From Deltaproteobacteria bacterium (GTDB taxonomy: Bacteria; Myxococcota_A; UBA796; UBA2385): DNA of 64,000 nt. The notes under the pieces were generated by a model that saw only the letters and a program-made list of their open reading frames with translations, did not search any database and was not told where the DNA came from. Location: positions 62,001-126,000 of the forward strand of contig JAEUKK010000156.1 in NCBI GenBank assembly GCA_016792625.1. Direction: 5' to 3'. This document shows, piece by piece, positions 59,335 to 64,000 of this stretch. Positions within the stretch are counted from its first letter, which is position 1. Each line of letters starts with the position of its first letter. The position numbers were made by a program, and so were the translations under genes.

Positions 59335-59613
59335 ATGGCCAGATCCGTTAAGAAGGGGCCGTTCGTCGACAGCAAGCTGCTCGCGAAGGCCGCCGCAAGC
59401 AAAGAGGCTGGCAGCCGCACGGTCATCAAGACCTGGAGCCGCCGATCCACGATCATCCCCGATTTCCTTGGGCTGACCTTCGCGGTGCACAACGGCAAGA
59501 AGTTCCTGCCGGTGTTCGTGACCGAGAACATGGTCGGGCACAAGTTCGGTGAGTTCTCGCTCACCCGCACCTTCCATGGCCATGCGGCCGACAAGAAGAC
59601 CAAGGCTCGCTGA
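59335..59613 (+). CDS. rpsS: 30S ribosomal protein S19 (uS19)
   Basis: 92 residues with GGAGG upstream. MARSVKKGPFVDSKLL, RSTIIPDFLGLTFAVHNG and KFGEFSLTRTF are typical. It binds the 30S head with S13. Normal length. Confidence 0.97.
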   Translation: MARSVKKGPFVDSKLLAKAAASKEAGSRTVIKTWSRRSTIIPDFLGLTFAVHNGKKFLPVFVTENMVGHKFGEFSLTRTFHGHAADKKTKAR

Positions 59614-59646
59614 GCGGACGCGCACCGGGCTGGGTTGGAGGTTTAT

Positions 59647-59994
59647 ATGGAGAGTAGAGCTGTTCTCAGGCTCGCTCGCGTGTCCCCGCGCAAGGTTCGG
59701 CTTGTCGCCGACCTCATCCGGGGCCGCGATGTCGGCGAGGCCTTTGAGATTCTCGCGTTTACGCGCAAACGCTCGGCCGCGATGGTGCACAAGCTGCTGC
59801 AGTCTGCGGTTGCCAACGCCGAGGTGAAGCTGAAGGACGCCGGCGGGGACATCGACGACCTGGTCGTGAAGACGATCACCGTCGACGGCGGTCCCACCCT
59901 GCGCCGCTTCCGCCCGCGGGCCCGAGGGTCGGCGTCCAAGGTGCTCAAGCGCACCAGTCACATCACGGTCGTCTTGTCCAACGGGGTGGCGTAA
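59647..59994 (+). CDS. rplV: 50S ribosomal protein L22 (uL22)
   Basis: 115 residues from the ATG at 59647, chosen for its GGAGG site; a TTG four codons earlier is in frame but overlaps that site. ARVSPRKVRLVADLIRG and the tunnel hairpin TLRRFRPRARGSASKVLKR are intact. Its stop TAA shares its last base with the rpsC ATG. Confidence 0.96.
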   Translation: MESRAVLRLARVSPRKVRLVADLIRGRDVGEAFEILAFTRKRSAAMVHKLLQSAVANAEVKLKDAGGDIDDLVVKTITVDGGPTLRRFRPRARGSASKVLKRTSHITVVLSNGVA

Positions 59995-60641
59995 TGGGTC
60001 AGAAAGTCCATCCGAATGGCTTCCGGGTCGGCATCATTCGCGACTGGGAGTCCAAGTGGTTCGCGGAGCGCGAGTACCAGCAGTACCTGCACGAGGACGT
60101 CAAGATCCGGCGCTTCCTCAAGGCGGAGCTCAAGGATGCTGGCATCAGCCGCATTTACATCGAGCGGGCCGCCAACAAGGCCAAGGTGTTCGTGCACGCG
60201 GCGAAGCCCGGGCTTATTATCGGTAAGAAGGCGGCGGGCCTGGACGCTCTTCGGGTTCGCCTCGAGAAGCTCAGCGCCACCGATGTCTTCCTCAACGTGA
60301 TCGAGGTCCGCAAGGCCGATACTGACGCGATCCTGGTCGCCGAGGGTGTTGCCGGTCAGCTTGAAAAGCGGGTCAGCTTCCGCCGTGCGATGAAGAAGTC
60401 GATGACGCAGGCGCGGCGGGCTGGTGCCAAGGGCATCAAGATCATGTGCTCCGGTCGCCTGGGCGGCGCCGAGATGTCGCGGTGCGAGTGGTACCGCGAT
60501 GGCCGCGTGCCGCTGCACACGCTGCGCGCGGACGTCGACTACGGTTTGGCCGAGGCGAAGACCACCTACGGAGTCATCGGCGTCAAGGTGTGGATTTTCA
60601 AGGGTGAGGTCCTTTCGGGGGACGAGGACCGGTCGCTCTGA
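59994..60641 (+). CDS. rpsC: 30S ribosomal protein S3 (uS3)
   Basis: 215 residues. MGQKVHPNGFRVGIIRDWESKW is the standard start, the KH domain includes KPGLIIGKKAAGLD, and the C-terminal domain has YGVIGVKVWIFKGE. It shapes the mRNA entry channel. One-base overlap with rplV suggests coupled translation. Confidence 0.97.
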   Translation: MGQKVHPNGFRVGIIRDWESKWFAEREYQQYLHEDVKIRRFLKAELKDAGISRIYIERAANKAKVFVHAAKPGLIIGKKAAGLDALRVRLEKLSATDVFLNVIEVRKADTDAILVAEGVAGQLEKRVSFRRAMKKSMTQARRAGAKGIKIMCSGRLGGAEMSRCEWYRDGRVPLHTLRADVDYGLAEAKTTYGVIGVKVWIFKGEVLSGDEDRSL

Positions 60642-60668
60642 CGAGCGCCTGAAAGGATTGGGGGAGTC

Positions 60669-61085
60669 ATGCTTAGTCCGAAGCGAGTAAAGTACCGCAA
60701 GTGCCAGAAAGGGCGGATGCGGGGGTTGGCCTATCGGGGCTCGGAGGTTTCGTTCGGCGACTTTGGCCTTCAGGCCACGTCGTGCGGGTGGCTTTCGGCC
60801 CGGCAGCTCGAGGCCGGGCGAATCGCACTTACGCGTCACGTCAAGCGCGGCGGTAAAGTGTGGATTCGGGTGTTCCCGGACAAGCCGCTCAGCAAGAAGC
60901 CGGCCGAGACCCGAATGGGTAAGGGCAAAGGCGCGCCGGAGCTTTGGGTCGCGGTGATCAAGCCCGGACGGGTGCTGTACGAGCTCGAGGGTGTCGCGCC
61001 CGAGATCGCCAAAGAGGCGTTCCGTCGCGCGGGTCACAAGTTGCCGTTGGCCACTCGGTTCGTCGTTCGTGAAGAGGTGCTTTGA
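60669..61085 (+). CDS. rplP: 50S ribosomal protein L16 (uL16)
   Basis: 138 residues. MLSPKRVKYRKCQKGRMRG, ARQLEAGRIALTRH and the C-terminal FRRAGHKLPLATRFV are typical. It positions the A-site tRNA. It ends in TGATG, sharing its last base with rpmC. Confidence 0.97.
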   Translation: MLSPKRVKYRKCQKGRMRGLAYRGSEVSFGDFGLQATSCGWLSARQLEAGRIALTRHVKRGGKVWIRVFPDKPLSKKPAETRMGKGKGAPELWVAVIKPGRVLYELEGVAPEIAKEAFRRAGHKLPLATRFVVREEVL

Positions 61086-61384
61086 TGAAGGCCGCTGAGA
61101 TCCGGAACATGGATGACGACGCGCTGGCCGGCTGGATCGCGTCGACTCGGTTTGCGTTGTTTGAAGCGACCTTTAAGCACGCCGATGGCAAGCTCGTAAA
61201 CCACGCGATGCTCGGCCAGCTTCGCAAAGCGGTGGCTCGTGGAGTCACCGAGGCGTCGAAGCGCGAGACGGCTGCCGGCCTTCCGAAGGGGAGCTTGTCC
61301 AACCGCCCCGCGAAGCGCGGTGTCGAAATTGTCGCCGACGGCGGCGCGTTCTTGAGCGAGGTCGCCGAGTCCTTCGGCGAATGA
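61085..61384 (+). CDS. rpmC: 50S ribosomal protein L29 (uL29) with C-terminal extension
   Basis: 99 residues from the ATG that shares a base with the rplP stop. The first 60 residues form the usual two-helix L29 core (MKAAEIRNMDDDALAGWI, FEATFKHADGKL, LGQLRKAVARGVT). Most L29 proteins stop at 60-70 residues; here about 35 extra residues follow, first basic then acidic (KGSLSNRPAKRGVEIVADGG, FLSEVAESFGE). The tail has no known motif. L29 lies near the exit tunnel, so the tail could contact nascent-chain factors. Confidence 0.88.
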   Translation: MKAAEIRNMDDDALAGWIASTRFALFEATFKHADGKLVNHAMLGQLRKAVARGVTEASKRETAAGLPKGSLSNRPAKRGVEIVADGGAFLSEVAESFGE

Positions 61385-61393
61385 ACTTGCCGT

Positions 61394-61421
61394 GCTGCCC
61401 CGGTTCGGTTACCGGGGCAGC
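61394..61421 (+). other. Perfect 11-bp hairpin after rpmC
   Basis: GCTGCCCCGGT and ACCGGGGCAGC form a perfect stem with a six-base loop, starting nine bases after the rpmC stop. It has no T tract and may be a processing or stabilising element, or act with the downstream hairpin. Confidence 0.6.
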
Positions 61422-61494
61422 GACAATCTGCTCCGCGCCATTCCCGCGCTTTCCGCGAGTCCCAGAGATGGGAGACCGTGGAACAAGGGGAACC

Positions 61495-61520
61495 TGGGGC
61501 CCGAGCGCCCCATATTTTTT
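61495..61520 (+). terminator. Intrinsic-terminator-like element just before rpsQ
   Basis: TGGGGC pairs with GCCCCA around a CCGAGC loop, then TATTTTTT follows immediately. It has the full form of a Rho-independent terminator but lies within a normally uninterrupted ribosomal operon, 9 bases before the rpsQ start, and its T tract abuts the GGAGG of rpsQ. Confidence 0.55.
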
Positions 61521-61529
61521 GGAGGTTTC

Positions 61530-61787
61530 ATGACGGAGAACAACACCGGTCGGCGCCGCACCCTCACTGGGCGGATCGTTTCCGATCGCATGGACAAGAC
61601 GGTCACCGTTGAGGTGGAGCGCCAGGTGCTTCACGCGCGGTTCGGCAAGTACATCAACCGCCGCAAGACCTACAAGGCTCACGACGCCGAGAACGCTTAC
61701 AAGCAGGATCAAATCGTCGTCATCGAAGAGTCCCGCCCGCTGTCCCGCACCAAGCGCTGGGTTGTCGTAGGTCTCGCTGGTAGCTGA
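61530..61787 (+). CDS. rpsQ: 30S ribosomal protein S17 (uS17)
   Basis: 85 residues from the ATG at 61530 with GGAGG. RRTLTGRIVSDRMDKTVTVEV and IEESRPLSRTKRWVVV are typical. It is an early-binding 30S protein. The 145-base gap before it is unusual for the operon and holds two hairpins. Confidence 0.96.
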   Translation: MTENNTGRRRTLTGRIVSDRMDKTVTVEVERQVLHARFGKYINRRKTYKAHDAENAYKQDQIVVIEESRPLSRTKRWVVVGLAGS

Positions 61788-61810
61788 CCAGCCGAATCGG
61801 AGGTTTTCAC

Positions 61811-62179
61811 ATGATCCAGATGCAGTCCACCATGGACGTCGCCGACAACTCTGGCGCCAAACTTCTCCAGTGCATCAAAGTGCTGGGCGGCAGCAAGCGC
61901 CGGTACGCGTCGCTCGGCGACGTGATCGTCGTCAGCGTGAAGGAAGCGATCCCCAACGGGAAGGTCAAGAAGGGCTCTGTGGCCAAGGCAGTCGTCGTCC
62001 GGACCTCGAAAGAGGTGCGCCGGAAGGACGGGTCCTACATTCGCTTCGACGTCAACTCCGCTGTTCTGATCGACAAGGAAGGCGAGCCCATCGGAACTCG
62101 TATCTTCGGTCCTGTCGCCCGCGAGCTCCGGGCGAAGAACTTCATGAAGATCGTTTCGTTGGCTCCTGAGGTCCTCTGA
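61811..62179 (+). CDS. rplN: 50S ribosomal protein L14 (uL14)
   Basis: 122 residues with GGAGG upstream. MIQMQSTMDVADNSGAK, GDVIVVSVKEAIPNGKVKKG and FMKIVSLAPEVL are the standard motifs. It forms an intersubunit bridge and binds the silencing factor RsfS. Confidence 0.97.
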   Translation: MIQMQSTMDVADNSGAKLLQCIKVLGGSKRRYASLGDVIVVSVKEAIPNGKVKKGSVAKAVVVRTSKEVRRKDGSYIRFDVNSAVLIDKEGEPIGTRIFGPVARELRAKNFMKIVSLAPEVL

Positions 62180-62198
62180 GGACCTTCTGAGGTGTTGT

Positions 62199-62516
62199 AT
62201 GGCTTTGGCGCGAATCAAGAAAGGCGACGTCGTAGTCGTGACAAGTGGCGGTTCTAAGGGTCAGACCGGCAAGGTTCTGCGGGTCAACGCTCGGGACGGC
62301 CTTGTGATGGTCGAGAAGGTAAATGTGGTGAAGCGGGCCGTAAAACCCCAGGGTGATCGCCCCGGCGGTGTGGTGGAGAAGGAGGCGCCGGTGCACCTCT
62401 CCAACGTCGCGCTGTGGGATGCCTCGTCCGGTGCAGCCGTCTACACCAAGACGGTGGTCGGTGCGGACGGTGCGCGCGTGCGGGTGAACATCGCCGACGG
62501 ATCCACTGTCGCCTGA
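62199..62516 (+). CDS. rplX: 50S ribosomal protein L24 (uL24)
   Basis: 105 residues. The KOW motif DVVVVTSGGSKGQTGKVLR is near the N-terminus and VHLSNVALWD follows later. It initiates 50S assembly. It starts 19 bases after rplN. Confidence 0.95.
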   Translation: MALARIKKGDVVVVTSGGSKGQTGKVLRVNARDGLVMVEKVNVVKRAVKPQGDRPGGVVEKEAPVHLSNVALWDASSGAAVYTKTVVGADGARVRVNIADGSTVA

Positions 62517-62549
62517 GCGGCTTAGCTTTTTGAGTGTTTTGGGGGACTT

Positions 62550-63092
62550 ATGGAACCGCGTTTGAAGGTGCGCTATCACGCTGAAGTCGTCAGTGCGCTC
62601 CAAAGCCAGTTTGGCTTTCGGAATGTAATGGAAGTGCCGAGGCTCGTGAAGGTCGTTCTGAACATCAGCATGAAGGAAGCGATTCAGAACGCCAAGCTTC
62701 TTGACTCCGCCTCAGAAGAGCTGAGCCTGATCGCTGGGCAGAAGGCCGTGATCGTTCGTGCTCGGAAGTCGATCGCGAACTTTAAGCTCCGCGAGGGTAT
62801 GCCCATTGGCACGAAGGTGACGTTGCGTGGCGCCCGGATGTGGGAGTTCGTGGACCGGCTGATCTCGGTCGCCATCCCGCGGATTCGTGACTTTCGTGGG
62901 CTTAGCGCCACGGGCTTTGACGGCCGGGGCAACTACTCGATGGGGCTGACCGAACAGATCATCTTCCCCGAGATCGAGTACGACAAGATCAAGAAGGTGA
63001 GCGGGATGAACATCTCGTTCGTCACCACCGCGAACACGGACGAACACGCTCGTCAGCTGCTGCGGAGCCTCGGGCTTCCGTTCCGCGCCTGA
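62550..63092 (+). CDS. rplE: 50S ribosomal protein L5 (uL5)
   Basis: 180 residues. VPRLVKVVLNISMKEA, KSIANFKLREGMPIG and FPEIEYDKIKKVSGMNI are typical. It binds 5S rRNA in the central protuberance. Normal length. Confidence 0.97.
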   Translation: MEPRLKVRYHAEVVSALQSQFGFRNVMEVPRLVKVVLNISMKEAIQNAKLLDSASEELSLIAGQKAVIVRARKSIANFKLREGMPIGTKVTLRGARMWEFVDRLISVAIPRIRDFRGLSATGFDGRGNYSMGLTEQIIFPEIEYDKIKKVSGMNISFVTTANTDEHARQLLRSLGLPFRA

Positions 63093-63120
63093 ACGATCGC
63101 ATACGATTTTTGGGGGTTTT

Positions 63121-63306
63121 ATGGCCAAGAAGTCGATGATTGTGAAGGCGCAGCGCGCCCCGAAATTCAGCGTGCGCGCCACGAATCGTTGCCCGTTGTG
63201 TGGGCGTGCGCGAGCGTTTCTGAGGGCGTTCAACATGTGCCGTATCTGCTTCCGCACGCTCGCGTTGCAGGGGCAGGTGCCAGGCGTCAAGAAGGCGTCC
63301 TGGTAA
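63121..63306 (+). CDS. rpsN: 30S ribosomal protein S14, zinc-binding type (uS14)
   Basis: 61 residues with two CxxC pairs (CPLC and CRIC) forming the zinc site, so it is the short C+ form rather than the 100-residue zinc-free form of E. coli. It binds the 30S head. Lies between rplE and rpsH as usual. Confidence 0.97.
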   Translation: MAKKSMIVKAQRAPKFSVRATNRCPLCGRARAFLRAFNMCRICFRTLALQGQVPGVKKASW

Positions 63307-63342
63307 GCCGTCGCGCGCCAATTTCTGGCTTTCGGAGCAGTT

Positions 63343-63735
63343 ATGACGGATCCTATCGCAGATCTCCTCACGCGCATCCGCAACGCTGTCGCCGCGCGGC
63401 ACGCGTCGTTGGTTGTTCCTCGGTCCAACATCAAGATGGACATTTGTCGCATCCTCCAGTCGGAGGGCTTCCTGGACCGCTTTGTTGAGGTTCCGGATTC
63501 CCGACAGGGCACGATTCAGGTGTTTCCTCGTTACGACGAGTCCCAGCAGCCTATCGTGCGCGGGCTCACCCGCGTCAGCAGCCCCAGCCGCCGCGTCTAC
63601 GTCGGTAAGGACGGGGTGCCTCGCGTTCGGAACGGGCTCGGTGTCGCCATCCTCACCACTCCGAAGGGCGTGATGACCGACCGCGAGGCCCGCAGCGCGG
63701 GCGTTGGCGGCGAGGTCCTCTGCTACGTTTGGTGA
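63343..63735 (+). CDS. rpsH: 30S ribosomal protein S8 (uS8)
   Basis: 130 residues. DPIADLLTRIRNAVAAR, GLTRVSSPSRRVYVGK and the C-terminal GVMTDREARSAGVGGEVLCYVW are characteristic. In E. coli S8 represses the spc operon; no operator is evident here. Confidence 0.97.
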   Translation: MTDPIADLLTRIRNAVAARHASLVVPRSNIKMDICRILQSEGFLDRFVEVPDSRQGTIQVFPRYDESQQPIVRGLTRVSSPSRRVYVGKDGVPRVRNGLGVAILTTPKGVMTDREARSAGVGGEVLCYVW

Positions 63736-63760
63736 TCGAGTCCCGGAGGAGGTAGATTTC

Positions 63761-64000
63761 ATGTCGCGGGTTGGAAAAAAGATTGTTGTCATGCCGGCGG
63801 GCGTGACGGTTTCCGTCGAGGGCTCGCTCCTGACGGTGAAGGGCCCCAAGGGCTCGCTTCAGCGGGTGCTGCCGGCTGGTGTCGGCGTTGCGGTCGTCGG
63901 CCAGGAGGCGCGGGTTGAACTCGACGCGTCGGGTTTGGCCGGGGGCGCGATGCACGGTCTGGTTCGGGCGTTGCTCGCCAATATGGTGAAGGGCGTCACG
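63761..64000 (+). CDS. rplF: 50S ribosomal protein L6 (uL6), 5' part
   Basis: 80 codons to the window edge from an ATG preceded by GGAGGAGG. MSRVGKKIVVMPAGV and VKGPKGSL are the family start, and LVRALLANMVKGV matches the first-domain end. The rest of the gene lies beyond the window. Confidence 0.95.
   Translation, partial: MSRVGKKIVVMPAGVTVSVEGSLLTVKGPKGSLQRVLPAGVGVAVVGQEARVELDASGLAGGAMHGLVRALLANMVKGVT

Overview
The window comes from a high-GC Gram-negative bacterium, most likely a Myxococcota or related deltaproteobacterial lineage. The Gram-negative signs are many lipobox lipoproteins, an OmpA-family protein, a LolA-like protein, Lgt and Psd. The lineage signs are MopE-like metal-binding motifs plus FG-GAP repeats in one lipoprotein, a thrombospondin-type-3/OmpA fusion, and RNA polymerase subunits that resemble remembered myxobacterial sequences. 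No mobile elements, CRISPR arrays, rRNA genes or replication origin were seen. No stretch over 300 bases lacks a gene.

Bases 1-6733 (minus strand) hold glgP, a JAMM-DinG fusion helicase and a HEAT-PilT fusion ATPase that runs off the left edge. Bases 6939-12262 (plus) are a translationally coupled five-gene operon: a Tat-exported fused molybdenum hydroxylase, its FAD/Fe-S subunit, a small Cys protein, an ECF sigma factor and a ChrR-type cupin lacking cysteines. Bases 12340-21098 carry an aminotransferase, an OmpA-like protein, psd (minus), lgt, small lipoprotein and membrane genes, and aconitase.

Bases 21219-25538 (minus) are a malQ, rhodanese-like, paired lipoprotein and LPG-synthase-TM operon. 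Bases 25724-41608 are an envelope-rich block: a small very basic protein, a D,D-carboxypeptidase, an FG-GAP lipoprotein, two glycosyltransferases, a membrane sulfatase-fold enzyme, several lipoproteins (one looks like a zinc-peptidase relative without its histidines), a site-2 protease and a LolA-like protein.

Bases 41700-64000 are the transcription/translation supercluster: tRNA-Thr(UGU), Tyr, Gly, Thr(GGU), tuf, secE, nusG, rplKAJL, rpoBC, rpsLG, rpsJ, rplD-W-B, rpsS, rplV, rpsC, rplP, rpmC, rpsQ, rplN-X-E, rpsN, rpsH and rplF (cut by the right edge). The tRNA-tuf order is the classic E. coli one. The cluster departs from the norm in several ways. rplC is missing between rpsJ and rplD, fusA/tufA are missing between rpsG and rpsJ, and rpmG is missing before secE. 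A terminator-like hairpin lies between rpmC and rpsQ, and L29 has a long C-terminal tail. Most striking is RpoC, about 1626 residues long. It has an extra block of about 200 residues between the catalytic aspartates and the bridge-helix region, and an exact 57-codon tandem duplication near its C-terminus. These RpoC features and the fusion and operon architectures are the most novel signals in the window.
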